Source: a bacterium
GTDB taxonomy: Bacteria; Bacillota; Clostridia; Oscillospirales; Acutalibacteraceae
Reading direction: 5' to 3'
Assembly (NCBI GenBank): GCA_020625635.1
Contig: JAHLBL010000004.1
Location: forward strand, 1 to 23,694
DNA length: 23,694 nt
Positions 7,149 through 15,352 of this stretch are shown here, piece after piece. The notes beneath the pieces were generated by a model that saw nothing but the letters and a program-made list of their open reading frames with translations, did no database searches and was not told the DNA's origin. How positions within the stretch are numbered: position 1 is the stretch's first letter; each line of letters begins with the position of its first letter. The position numbers and the translations under genes are program-made.

Positions 7149-7848
7149 AAAAATCAGCGCCGAAAGAAGCAAGGCGCTTCAGTTCCAGGTAACGGAGTCC
7201 TACAAAAAGGCGAGGACAAGCCTCGTTTACTCCATAATCAAAAAGGGCTGTAAAAAGATCATAGTCACAAGCCCTTTTAAGAACGAGGGCAAAACTACGA
7301 CAACCGTCAATATTTCAATCGCCCTGTCCGAGCAGGTTGGCGTAAAGGTCCTTGTAATCGACTGCGACCTGCGCCGTCCCACCACCCACATCACGATGGG
7401 TATCGAGTCCGATAAGGGACTCGCGAATTTCCTCAACGGCGAGTGCGATCTCGACGAGATTATCACAAAGACCGACCACGAAAACCTCGATTTTATAACC
7501 TTCGGCGCGATCCCGCCCAATCCCTCGGAGCTTCTCTCCAGCGACGGAATGAAGGATATGGTCAAGCAGCTTGAGAGCCGTTACGACTATATTATTTTTG
7601 ACACGCCTCCCGTCAATATGGTTATTGACGCTATTCCGCTTATCGGACTCTGCGACGGCGTTGTCGTTGTAATCAAACACAAAAGCACCACATATCCCGA
7701 CCTTAACAGGGCACTCGACGTTCTCAGACGCAACGACGCGAAAATTCTCGGCGTCATCATCAATGCGGTTCCTACAGTGGAGACCTCAAAAGGCGGATAT
7801 TACATTTACCGTTCAAAGAAATCGAACACCTACGATACCTACATGTGA
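7141..7848 (+). CDS. Capsule BY-type tyrosine kinase (CpsD-like)
   Basis: A 235-residue cytosolic ATPase/kinase, normal length for the Gram-positive CpsD/CapB form. Walker A is SPFKNEGKT (44-52, K51). Walker A' is VIDCDLRRP (72-80). Walker B is IIFDTPP (151-157). The C-terminus carries the expected tyrosine cluster (Y220, Y221, Y223, Y231, Y234), which these kinases phosphorylate on one another. It works with the co-polymerase encoded just upstream, which supplies its membrane anchor and activator. No partner phosphatase (Wzb type or PHP CpsB type) is encoded in this window, so dephosphorylation must be done from elsewhere or not at all. Confidence 0.93.
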   Translation: MAKKISAERSKALQFQVTESYKKARTSLVYSIIKKGCKKIIVTSPFKNEGKTTTTVNISIALSEQVGVKVLVIDCDLRRPTTHITMGIESDKGLANFLNGECDLDEIITKTDHENLDFITFGAIPPNPSELLSSDGMKDMVKQLESRYDYIIFDTPPVNMVIDAIPLIGLCDGVVVVIKHKSTTYPDLNRALDVLRRNDAKILGVIINAVPTVETSKGGYYIYRSKKSNTYDTYM

Positions 7849-7888
7849 TCAAACGGTACCTCTTTCCATTTATATAAGGTGAAAAGTT

Positions 7889-9346
7889 ATGTATCAAAAG
7901 GGCGTACAAAGCTGGATTAAACATCTCGATTTTATAATAATTGATGTGTTTTGCCTGAATATCGCGCTTCCGATAGCGTTTATGATTCAGGCGCAGGCGT
8001 TTATAAACCCGTATGTTTATTCTGAATATCACAGATTTGCCTTTATACTCAACGCGATCGTAATTGTCGTCGCGCTGCTGTCAAGGGCGTACAAAAATAT
8101 ACTGCGGCGCAATCGGTCACAGGAGCTGCTTGCCGTTATAAAGCTCTGCATGCTTGTCTTCCTTTCGTCAGTGACGTTCTTCTCGCTGATTCAGGACAGC
8201 TTCTCGATGGAGTCGAGAAACACCCTGCTGGCAACTATGCCGTTTTTTATTGCGCTGAGCTTCTGTATGCGGCTTATTAACAAGAAAGTTATCCAGATCC
8301 GCAACCGTAAGTCGCTCGGACACGCGATGCTTGTCGTCACAACGAGCAATATCGCCGACAAGGTTATACAGACTCTTATGGATAACGAGTACGGTCACTA
8401 CACCATAGCGGGGCTTATTATCGTTGACAAAAACCTTGTCGGCAAGCGTTTCAAGGGAATCCCCGTTGTCGCGGACGTTAACAACGCCGCTGACTATGTG
8501 TGCAGAGAGTGGGTCGACGAGGTGTTCATCGACGTTCACCGCAACGCGAAATACCCCCTCAAGCTCATAAGCGAATTTGAGACCATGGGACTTGCGATTC
8601 ACGAGCGTCTCGCAAAAACCCCGCGTTTCTCCGAGAAAAAGCAGCTCGTCGAGAAAATCGGCGGTTATACCGTTCTTACAACTACGCTCAACTACGCCGC
8701 TCCGTGGCAGCTCTTTATAAAGAGAACCTTCGATATTATCGGCGGAATCATCGGCTGTATCGGAATGGGACTGCTTCTGATCGTCGTCGGACCTCTTATT
8801 AAGATTAAGTCCCCCGGTCCCATCTTCTTCTCGCAGGAGCGGGTAGGAAAGAACGGCAAGCGCTTCAAGCTCTATAAGTTCCGCACAATGGATGTCGACG
8901 CAGAGGAGCGCAAGCAGGAGCTCATGGCTCAGAACCGTGTAAAAGACGGTATGATGTTCAAAATAGAATATGACGAGAGAATCATCGGCTGCCGAAAGCT
9001 TCCCAACGGCAAAATCAAGAAGGGACTCGGCGGCTGGCTCAGAAGACTCTCCGTAGACGAGGTTCCCCAGTTCCTCAACGTACTCAAGGGCGATATGAGC
9101 CTTGTGGGTACACGTCCTCCGACAGTTGACGAATGGGAGAAGTACGAGCTCCACCACCGCGCGCGTCTCGCCATCAAGCCCGGTATCACGGGAATGTGGC
9201 AGGTAAGCGGCAGAAGTAAGATAACGGACTTTGAACAGGTCGTTAAGCTCGATACCAAGTACATACGCGAATGGAGAATCCTTCTCGATGTAAAAATCCT
9301 TCTTAAAACGGTCGTTACCGTGTTCAAGCGGGAAGGTTCAATGTAG
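7889..9346 (+). CDS. Initiating undecaprenyl-phosphate sugar-phosphate transferase (CpsE/WbaP-like)
   Basis: A 485-residue polyprenol glycosylphosphotransferase that loads the first sugar-1-phosphate on undecaprenyl phosphate. The N-terminal part has about four membrane helices (within 13-130). A CoA-binding-like Rossmann region follows (about 140-240), then a hydrophobic segment (about 280-305). The C-terminal catalytic domain shows the family blocks: SPGPIFFSQERVGKNGKRF (308-326), KLYKFRTMD (327-335), WLRRLSVDEVPQ (383-394, D390/E391), GDMSLVGTRPP (401-411) and KPGITGMWQVSGRS (430-443). The sugar cannot be read from sequence; Glc, Gal or an amino sugar are all possible. AGGTGAAAAGTT precedes the ATG, which lies 40 bases after the kinase. 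Confidence 0.93.
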   Translation: MYQKGVQSWIKHLDFIIIDVFCLNIALPIAFMIQAQAFINPYVYSEYHRFAFILNAIVIVVALLSRAYKNILRRNRSQELLAVIKLCMLVFLSSVTFFSLIQDSFSMESRNTLLATMPFFIALSFCMRLINKKVIQIRNRKSLGHAMLVVTTSNIADKVIQTLMDNEYGHYTIAGLIIVDKNLVGKRFKGIPVVADVNNAADYVCREWVDEVFIDVHRNAKYPLKLISEFETMGLAIHERLAKTPRFSEKKQLVEKIGGYTVLTTTLNYAAPWQLFIKRTFDIIGGIIGCIGMGLLLIVVGPLIKIKSPGPIFFSQERVGKNGKRFKLYKFRTMDVDAEERKQELMAQNRVKDGMMFKIEYDERIIGCRKLPNGKIKKGLGGWLRRLSVDEVPQFLNVLKGDMSLVGTRPPTVDEWEKYELHHRARLAIKPGITGMWQVSGRSKITDFEQVVKLDTKYIREWRILLDVKILLKTVVTVFKREGSM

Positions 9347-9362
9347 TATCAAAATTTATTCA

Positions 9363-9395
9363 CAATATGGATATGGCAGCCCCATATCCATATTG
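9363..9395 (+). other. 14-bp hairpin inside the capsule operon
   Basis: CAATATGGATATGG (9363-9376) and CCATATCCATATTG (9382-9395) are perfect complements around a 5-base loop. It lies 17 bases after the stop of the initiating transferase, in the largest gap of the operon (87 bases). No real T-run follows, so it may act as a weak terminator, a pause or an mRNA end-protector. Confidence 0.6.
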
Positions 9396-9433
9396 ATGCG
9401 TTATAACACTTTTAAAAAGTTTGGATTGATTAT

Positions 9434-9898
9434 ATGGATAAAAAAATAAAAGTATGTCTGGTCGGTTCGTCCGGCGGACATCTCACACATCTTTATATGC
9501 TCAAGCCCTTCTGGCAGGACAAGGAGCGCTTCTGGGTAACTTTTGATAAGGAGGACGCCAGAAGCCTTCTCGAGGGTGAAAAAATGTATCCCTGCTACTA
9601 TCCCACCAACCGCAGCCTCAAGGCGCTGATCAAGAATACCCGTATCGCGATCAAGGTGCTGCGAAAGGAAAAGCCCGATCTTATCGTATCGTCGGGAGCG
9701 GCGGTAGCAGTACCGTTCTTCTGGCTCGGCAAGCTGTTTTTCCACGCAAAAACCGTGTATATCGAGGTATTCGACCGTATCGACAAGTCTACCGTGACAG
9801 GTAAAATGGTGTACAAGGTTACCGACAGGTTTGTCGTCGAGTGGGAGGAAATGAAAGAAGTTTACCCCAAGGCAGTCAACCTCGGAAGTATTTTTTGA
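9434..9898 (+). CDS. Glycosyltransferase membrane subunit, Alg14/PssD-like
   Basis: A 154-residue protein matching the Alg14/PssD half of a two-part glycosyltransferase. Signs are VGSSGGHLTHL at 10-20 (the GGH loop), PDLIVSSGAAVAVPFFW at 81-97, and the YIEVFDRID strand near 109-117. In known systems this half lies at the membrane and recruits the catalytic Alg13-like half. Together they add the second sugar from a UDP-sugar to the lipid-linked first sugar; in pneumococcal type 14 this is Gal onto Glc. The ribosome site is modest (GGATTGATT). The partner starts 15 bases after this gene's stop. Confidence 0.9.
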   Translation: MDKKIKVCLVGSSGGHLTHLYMLKPFWQDKERFWVTFDKEDARSLLEGEKMYPCYYPTNRSLKALIKNTRIAIKVLRKEKPDLIVSSGAAVAVPFFWLGKLFFHAKTVYIEVFDRIDKSTVTGKMVYKVTDRFVVEWEEMKEVYPKAVNLGSIF

Positions 9899-9912
9899 TT
9901 TCGGAGAGGCTT

Positions 9913-10437
9913 ATGATTTTTGTAACAGTAGGAACTCACGAGCAGCAGTTCAACAGGCTCATTGAGTATATAGACAACCTTAAACGCGATAACGTCATCA
10001 CCGAGGACGTTGTTATCCAGACGGGCTTCTCGACCTACGAGCCTCAGTACTGCGAGTGGAGCAAGCTCTACCCGTACCGTCAGATGATAAAGTACGTGGA
10101 GGAAGCGCGTCTCGTTATTACCCACGGCGGACCGTCGAGCTTTATTATGCCGCTTCAGGTCGGCAAAATCCCGATCGTCGTGCCGAGACAGTTCAAGTTT
10201 GACGAGCACGTCAACGACCACCAGCTCGAGTTCGCCAAGGCTGTCGCCGAAAGACAGCACAACATAATCACCATCGAGAACATCGACGATCTCAAGGACA
10301 CTATCCTCAATTATGACGAGATCATCAAAGATATGAACGCTTCCTCCGAGGGTAACAACGCCGCATTCAACGCGCGCTTCTCGGAGCTTGTCGACGAGCT
10401 TTTTGAGTCGAAAAATAAAAAGAGGAGAAAAGTATGA
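9913..10437 (+). CDS. Glycosyltransferase catalytic subunit, Alg13/PssE-like
   Basis: A 174-residue protein with the C-terminal GT-B half that binds the nucleotide sugar. It opens with MIFVTVGTHEQQFNRL. It has VITHGGPSSF at 68-77 and then PRQFKFDEHVNDHQ at 91-104, both characteristic of Alg13/PssE and MurG-like donor sites. I place the start at the ATG at 9913, just after GGAGAGG, since the family motif begins at residue 1. The frame is open further upstream, but that part overlaps the Alg14-like gene. Its stop overlaps the next ATG in an ATGA, so coupling is likely. Partner: the Alg14-like protein encoded just before. Confidence 0.92.
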   Translation: MIFVTVGTHEQQFNRLIEYIDNLKRDNVITEDVVIQTGFSTYEPQYCEWSKLYPYRQMIKYVEEARLVITHGGPSSFIMPLQVGKIPIVVPRQFKFDEHVNDHQLEFAKAVAERQHNIITIENIDDLKDTILNYDEIIKDMNASSEGNNAAFNARFSELVDELFESKNKKRRKV

Positions 10438-11552
10438 AAACTGCGACCATTACATTTCACGCTCCGAACAACAACGGTTCGTTTCTCCAGGCATACGCCC
10501 TGCAGCAGATATTGACGAATGAGGTCGGAGTGGAAAACGTTATTATCGATTACAGTTCGGACAGCCAGATCAGGCAGTACAGCCTGCTTCGTTTCCCTCA
10601 TTCCGTCGGAGATCTGGGAAGAAACCTTATTTCCCTGATGCACTATCCGTCGCTTAAAAGGCGTGTCAGCCGTTTTGAGGAAATAAGAAAAACGTATCTT
10701 AAAATGACTCCGAGATATACAAAGGCGTCGGAGGTTTACGCCGAGGCGCAGGACTATGACGCGGTTATCTGCGTCAGTGACCAAATATGGAACACAGGCG
10801 CGCGGGATTATTCAGACGTGTATTTTATGCCTGAGTTTAATAAGAAAAAGATTTCATACGCGGTCTCCTTCGGTTCAGATACGAAAACGATCGATAAAGA
10901 ACGCGTCAAAGGCTTTTTAAGCGGCTTTTCGGCTGTTTCAGCACGCGAAAAAGCAGGATGTGACTTTCTTTCGGAAATGGGAATCGACTCGCGCGTTATG
11001 TGCGATCCGACGCTTTTATTGAAGAAGTCCGATTATATCCCGCTTATGAGCAAGAAAGCCGAGGCAGACGGCAAGTATATTTTCCTTTACACAATAAATT
11101 ACGGCGACAGCGTTTTACAGACGGCAAAGGCTGTTTCCGAAAAGTACGGTCTCCCTGTTTATACTCCCTTTACGGGCTACAGCGCCGAAAAAGCGAAAAA
11201 GTACGGCATCAAGGTTTTGTATGACGTTGCGCCTGCTCAGTTTCTCAGGCTTATAAACGACGCCGAATATGTATGCACCAACAGCTTCCACGGAACTGCG
11301 TTCTCTGTGATATTTGAAAAGAAATTTTTCCGTATGGGTAAATGGGACGCCGAAAAGGGAGCTCTGGTTGAGGACGACCGTATTGACGGACTGCTTGAGA
11401 GGATAGGACTTACCGACTGTACGGCGTATGTTGTCGGTACAGAAACCGTAATCCCCGCTCCCGAATGGAATTACTCGGATGTTGAGACAAAAACCGAGGA
11501 CATTCGTAATGCCGCGGTCGACTTCCTGCGCGAAACATTACTTGACAGATAA
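10434..11552 (+). CDS. Polysaccharide pyruvyl transferase family protein 1
   Basis: A 372-residue protein of the PF04230 (WcaK/CsaB) type. The N-terminal motif NNGSFLQAYAL is at 13-23. VSDQIWN lies near 114-120, CDPTLLL in the middle, and NSFHGTAF at 283-290 with H286. Characterised members move a ketal pyruvate from PEP to a sugar, but many members in capsule loci have no proven reaction. No signal peptide or membrane helix is seen, so it acts in the cytosol on the lipid-linked unit. It overlaps the Alg13-like gene by 4 bases. Codon choice is more A/T-rich at the third position than in the preceding five genes, so the variable part of the locus may begin here. A paralog sits at 17276-18370. 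Confidence 0.85.
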   Translation: MKTATITFHAPNNNGSFLQAYALQQILTNEVGVENVIIDYSSDSQIRQYSLLRFPHSVGDLGRNLISLMHYPSLKRRVSRFEEIRKTYLKMTPRYTKASEVYAEAQDYDAVICVSDQIWNTGARDYSDVYFMPEFNKKKISYAVSFGSDTKTIDKERVKGFLSGFSAVSAREKAGCDFLSEMGIDSRVMCDPTLLLKKSDYIPLMSKKAEADGKYIFLYTINYGDSVLQTAKAVSEKYGLPVYTPFTGYSAEKAKKYGIKVLYDVAPAQFLRLINDAEYVCTNSFHGTAFSVIFEKKFFRMGKWDAEKGALVEDDRIDGLLERIGLTDCTAYVVGTETVIPAPEWNYSDVETKTEDIRNAAVDFLRETLLDR

Positions 11553-11562
11553 TAAAGGCAAC

Positions 11563-11597
11563 ACCGCATAATTCACGGCGCGCGCTGATTGTGCGGT
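11563..11597 (+). repeat. Imperfect inverted repeat, REP-like, between capsule genes
   Basis: ACCGCATAATT at the left pairs with the right arm ending in TGCGGT at 11592-11597 through about 11 positions, two of them G-T. The inner part is very G/C-rich (CGGCGCGCGC). It fills most of the 68-base gap between pyruvyl transferase 1 and the GT4-type gene. There is no strong T-run. The layout resembles small dispersed intergenic hairpins, but only one copy is visible here. Confidence 0.45.
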
Positions 11598-11620
11598 ATT
11601 TTCTGAATACAGGTGAAAAA

Positions 11621-12721
11621 ATGAAGATTCTCCATATTCCTACGGGCGGAGTTTTCAATGACGGTATCCTCAGCTGTATACTCGCTTATCTTAACGCGAT
11701 TGACAGAACCGATATGGAGCTTACCGTCCTTGCGACCAACAACCCCGACAAAGTGGTCGAGAAACAGGTTGAAGATTCAGGCTGCGGGTTGTATAAAATT
11801 CCATACAGACGAACCGATATCAAGCGCTATTACAGGGAATTAAAGAAATACCTTAAAAGAGAACAGTTTGACATCGTTCACGTTCACGGCAGCAGCGCAA
11901 TTATGGGCGTGGAGCTTCTGGCGGCAAAGCGCGCGGGAATTAAGGTTCGGATAGCCCACAGTCACAACACTTTCTGTGAAAACAAAAAAGCGGATAAGCT
12001 TATGCGTCCGCTGTTCGGAAGGCTTTATACAGCCGCCTTTGCCTGCGGCAGAGACGCGGGCAGGTGGTTATTCGGCAAAAAACCGTTTACAGTTATCCCG
12101 AACGCGAGAAATCTGGCGGATTATGAGTATAACGCCGACAATCGCGCCGAGTTCAGAAAGTCTCTTGCGATTCCCGAAAGCTCGCTTGTACTCGGTCATG
12201 TGGGACGCTTTAACTATCAGAAAAACCACGAGTTTCTCGTTGAGATTTTTGCCGAGGTGCTGAAAAAATCCCCCGATGCTTACCTTGTACTTGTCGGTAC
12301 AGGCGATAATGTCGACAACATAAAAAGGCTTGTCGGTGAAAAAGGGATCGCGGACAACGTGATTTTTACAGGAGTTTCAACTAATATAAAAGAATTGTTG
12401 TCGGCTTTCGATATTATGGTTCTGCCGAGCCGCTACGAGGGCTTGCCTATTGTTGTGCTCGAGTGGCAGGCGGCGGGCTTGCCCTGCTTTATTTCCGATT
12501 CGGTTACCGATGAATGTAAGATTTGCGGCAACGTGTACTTTGAATCGCTTCAGTCGTCCCCGTCAGAATGGGCGCGGCGAATTCTCGCCGAAGAACTTGC
12601 CGACAGAGAGAGCGGCAAGGACAGGATCAGGGCTGAAATGACGGCGGCGGGCTATGAGATCAACAGCGCCGCCGCAAGACTCAGGTCATTATACGAAAAG
12701 CTGCTTTACGGAGAAAAATAA
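11621..12721 (+). CDS. Glycosyltransferase, GT4-like (GT-B fold)
   Basis: A 366-residue retaining-type glycosyltransferase. The N-terminal half has KILHIPTGGVFNDGI at the start and DIVHVHGSSAIMGVELLAA with ARIAHSHN-like context, all usual in GT4 acceptor domains. The donor half has VLGHVGRFNYQKNHEFLV and the EX7E pair at E273 and E281 (PSRYEGLPIVVLEW). Donor and acceptor sugars cannot be told from sequence. I chose the ATG at 11621 because AGGTGAAAAA lies just before it; an upstream in-frame GTG at 11591 lies inside the intergenic hairpin. The stop overlaps the next start by one base (TAATG). Confidence 0.9.
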   Translation: MKILHIPTGGVFNDGILSCILAYLNAIDRTDMELTVLATNNPDKVVEKQVEDSGCGLYKIPYRRTDIKRYYRELKKYLKREQFDIVHVHGSSAIMGVELLAAKRAGIKVRIAHSHNTFCENKKADKLMRPLFGRLYTAAFACGRDAGRWLFGKKPFTVIPNARNLADYEYNADNRAEFRKSLAIPESSLVLGHVGRFNYQKNHEFLVEIFAEVLKKSPDAYLVLVGTGDNVDNIKRLVGEKGIADNVIFTGVSTNIKELLSAFDIMVLPSRYEGLPIVVLEWQAAGLPCFISDSVTDECKICGNVYFESLQSSPSEWARRILAEELADRESGKDRIRAEMTAAGYEINSAAARLRSLYEKLLYGEK

Positions 12722-13626
12722 TGAGACACGCGTTTTTAATAATCGCCCATAACAACTGGCGACAATTAAAAAAACTTATACAGCTGCTTGACTGTGAAAA
12801 CCATGACATTTTTGTTCATATTGATAAGCGCGCAAAAGGGTTTGATAAAAGCTTTTTCGACGACGCCGTACAAAGCTCCGACCTCAGCTTTTTCAGCAAG
12901 TATAAAGTATATTGGGGCGGATTCTCAATAGTTCAGGCTGAAATGCTTTTGTTTGAGGAAGCGGCGAAAAGGGGATATGATTATTACCACCTGCTGTCGG
13001 GAGCGGATCTGCCTCTCGTGAGCAACAGCGAGCTCGACCGCTTTTTCAGCGAAAATTCGGGATATGAGTTTATTCAGTATGATGACGAAAAGCTTAATAA
13101 TGACCCTGAAATCGCCAGAAGAACACGTTTGTATCACTTTTTACAGAACTACAGGAGAAGGTTTTCGGTTAAAGCGCTTAACAGCCTTTTCACGTTTTTC
13201 GAGAGAGTTCTGCTTGTGCTGCAGCTTTTGCTTCGCGTCAACAGAACAAAGTCTCTCGACTGGCAGGTAAAATACGGTTCCCAGTGGGTTAGTATTTCGG
13301 ACGCGCTCGTTAACGAAATACTGAAAAACAAAGAAAAAATCACTAAGACTTTTTCAAAAACAAACTGCGCGGACGAGCTTTTTGTACAGACGGTTGCTTA
13401 TAACTGCGGGTTTAAGGATAAGCTGTATAAAAACAACGGCTCAACTCCCGATAATATGCGTTTTATTGACTGGGAGCGCGGTTCAAACGGCAATCCGTAC
13501 ACCTTTACAAAGCAGGACCTCGGTTTGCTTATGTCGTGCGGAAAGCTGTTCGCGAGAAAGTTCTCCGAAACAGCGGACGAGGAAATCATAAACGATATCT
13601 CAAGCGAATTAACAGGTTTACGATAA
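12721..13626 (+). CDS. Branching-type beta-GlcNAc transferase, GT14 (core-2/I family)
   Basis: A 301-residue protein with the blocks of the core-2/I-branching family (PF02485). These are FLIIAHNNW near the start (5-13), FVHIDKRA (31-38), YWGGFSIVQAE (64-74), YYHLLSGADLPL (88-99), GSQWVS (186-191) and CADELFVQT (216-224) with the likely catalytic Glu. Eukaryotic members add beta-1,6-GlcNAc or xylose. Bacterial members in capsule loci are less studied, so the linkage is inferred only at family level. There is no N-terminal anchor, unlike the Golgi enzymes. It may add a side-chain sugar to the repeat unit. It overlaps the GT4 gene by one base. Confidence 0.88.
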   Translation: MRHAFLIIAHNNWRQLKKLIQLLDCENHDIFVHIDKRAKGFDKSFFDDAVQSSDLSFFSKYKVYWGGFSIVQAEMLLFEEAAKRGYDYYHLLSGADLPLVSNSELDRFFSENSGYEFIQYDDEKLNNDPEIARRTRLYHFLQNYRRRFSVKALNSLFTFFERVLLVLQLLLRVNRTKSLDWQVKYGSQWVSISDALVNEILKNKEKITKTFSKTNCADELFVQTVAYNCGFKDKLYKNNGSTPDNMRFIDWERGSNGNPYTFTKQDLGLLMSCGKLFARKFSETADEEIINDISSELTGLR

Positions 13627-13654
13627 TTATTCTCATTAAAGCAGGTGATGATTT

Positions 13655-14308
13655 ATGCCTACATATGAAGGCTTTCGTCTGAAGGTCAATAAGTTTTTCA
13701 GAGTTAAATTTGCCGAAAAACGAAAAAAAGATTTGAAAAACCTTGATTTTACCATCATCTCAAACAATTGCTGGGGCGGAATGGTTTATGAGTCATACAA
13801 TCTTTTGAAGGATACGCCTACTGTCGGATTGTTCTTTTCGGCTCAGGATTATATAAAATTTCTTACGCGTCTTGATGAGTATCTCGGTGCGGAGCTGACT
13901 TTTGAGGAGGAGGCTTCGGAGCAGGGATGTCCTGTCGGGATTCTGTCGATAAAAGACGAGAGCATAAAAATTAATTTCCTGCATTATCACAGCAAGGAAC
14001 AAGCGGCTGATAAGTGGCGCAGAAGATGCAGCCGTGTTAATAAGGAGAATATGCTCGTTAAGTTTAACGACCAAAACGGCTGTACGGAAGAAGATTTAAA
14101 GGCGTTTTTAAAGCTTCCGTATAAATACAAGCTGTTCTTTACCGTAAAGGACTGGCAGAATGTTCCGCATGATGAATGTATTATTAAGATAAAACAGGCA
14201 GCCCGAAAAGACTTTGTTCTGGCTTCATACGAGCCTTACGGCAAGTCCCGGTACATAGATATTACCGAATTGTTAAATAAAATGAAACAAGAGCAGGTGT
14301 CCGTGTAA
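13655..14308 (+). CDS. DUF1919 family protein (exopolysaccharide locus)
   Basis: A 217-residue protein that fits DUF1919. The hallmark is DFTIISNNCWGGMVYE (residues 31-46), followed by PTVGLFFSAQDYIKFL. Members occur in capsule loci and their reaction is not established. A lysine-rich N-terminus (about 8-30) is visible. No signal peptide or membrane helix is seen. AGGTGATGATTT precedes the ATG. This is one of the more A/T-rich genes in the window and contrasts with the C-rich third positions of the next gene. A role in transfer or modification of a sugar substituent is only inferred from context. Confidence 0.8.
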   Translation: MPTYEGFRLKVNKFFRVKFAEKRKKDLKNLDFTIISNNCWGGMVYESYNLLKDTPTVGLFFSAQDYIKFLTRLDEYLGAELTFEEEASEQGCPVGILSIKDESIKINFLHYHSKEQAADKWRRRCSRVNKENMLVKFNDQNGCTEEDLKAFLKLPYKYKLFFTVKDWQNVPHDECIIKIKQAARKDFVLASYEPYGKSRYIDITELLNKMKQEQVSV

Positions 14309-14328
14309 AAGAATTGGAGCGTGATTAT

Positions 14329-15348
14329 TTGATTAGTGTTATAGTTCCCGTTTATAACGTGGAAAAATATCTGCGGCAGTGCGTCGACAGTCTGATTGAC
14401 CAGACATATAAGGATGTTGAGATTATCCTTGTCGACGACGGCTCTAAGGACGGCAGCGGAAAGATCTGCGATGAATACGCCGAAAAATACGACTTTATCC
14501 GCGTGATCCATAAGGAAAACGCGGGACTCGGACTCGCGCGCAACACGGGTATGGAGGCGGCGAAGGGCGGCTTCGTCAATTTCGTTGACTCCGACGATTA
14601 TCTCAAGCCCGACACCCTCGAAAAGCTCGTAAACGCTCTCAGGGAAAACGGCGCCGATACCTGCGTGGGCGGCTACAGCCGTTTCTTTGACGGAGGCGAA
14701 TTTACCTTCAGCTCTGCTCCCGAAGCCGCCTGCTACACCGCGAAAGAGTTTTTGCCGCGTCAGATGGGCAGCCTGCCCGATAAAAAGGACTCCTTCCGTC
14801 CCTCGGTCTGGTGCTCTCTTTACAGTATGGATATTATAAGGAAGCACGGCGTACGCTTCCCCTCGGAGAGAGAGTTTATCGCCGAGGATATGATTTTTGA
14901 TATAGATTACTTCCGTTACTCCGAAAAAATCTGTACCGCCGACACCGACGGCTACTGCTACAGAGTAAACGACAACTCCCTCACCCAGACCTATAAGAGC
15001 GACCGCTTTGAAAAGTCCGTTTATTTGTTCAGAGAGATTTTAAAGAGGCTCGACGAATACGGCTGGGGCGACGAGAGTATTCTGCGCGCCAAACGCCAGT
15101 ATTTTGTGTATCTCAGAAAGTGCCTCAGCGAGGAGAACGTAAACCGCTCGGGCAAGACAAAAAAAGAAGCGAAGCAGAGTATGAAGAGGATGTGCTCCGA
15201 CGAGTTTACCGTAAGCTGTATCGACAGCTACCCCGTAAGCAGGCTAGATTTTCCGCAGAAGCTTTTCCTGCGCCTCGTAAAGCGCCGCGCGGCGGGACTG
15301 CTGTATATCCTGCTTGAAAAGACAAATAAACGCGGAGGAAAGGCGTAA
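14329..15348 (+). CDS. Glycosyltransferase family 2 (GT-A)
   Basis: A 339-residue inverting-type glycosyltransferase. ISVIVPVYN is at 2-10, the nucleotide-binding VDDGSKDGS at 35-43, NAGLGLARNTG near 64-74, and the DXD-type FVDSDDY at 85-91. It should add one sugar to the lipid-linked unit on the inner face of the membrane. The start is a TTG. I chose 14329 because GGAG at 14316-14319 is spaced 9 bases before it and the protein then begins exactly with the family's first strand. A TTG at 14314 would add five residues but lacks a ribosome site at proper distance. Its C-ending codon style differs from the genes on both sides. Confidence 0.9.
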   Translation: MISVIVPVYNVEKYLRQCVDSLIDQTYKDVEIILVDDGSKDGSGKICDEYAEKYDFIRVIHKENAGLGLARNTGMEAAKGGFVNFVDSDDYLKPDTLEKLVNALRENGADTCVGGYSRFFDGGEFTFSSAPEAACYTAKEFLPRQMGSLPDKKDSFRPSVWCSLYSMDIIRKHGVRFPSEREFIAEDMIFDIDYFRYSEKICTADTDGYCYRVNDNSLTQTYKSDRFEKSVYLFREILKRLDEYGWGDESILRAKRQYFVYLRKCLSEENVNRSGKTKKEAKQSMKRMCSDEFTVSCIDSYPVSRLDFPQKLFLRLVKRRAAGLLYILLEKTNKRGGKA

Positions 15349-15352
15349 AACT

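Noticed and set aside
8168..9157. Open frame of about 330 codons on the minus strand
   Set aside because: It lies wholly antisense to the well-supported initiating sugar-phosphate transferase and shows no family motif. It arises from the codon pattern of the real gene.
9841..9912. Upstream ATG extension of the Alg13-like gene
   Set aside because: The extension overlaps the Alg14-like gene. The family motif begins at the internal ATG at 9913, which has a GGAGAGG ribosome site.
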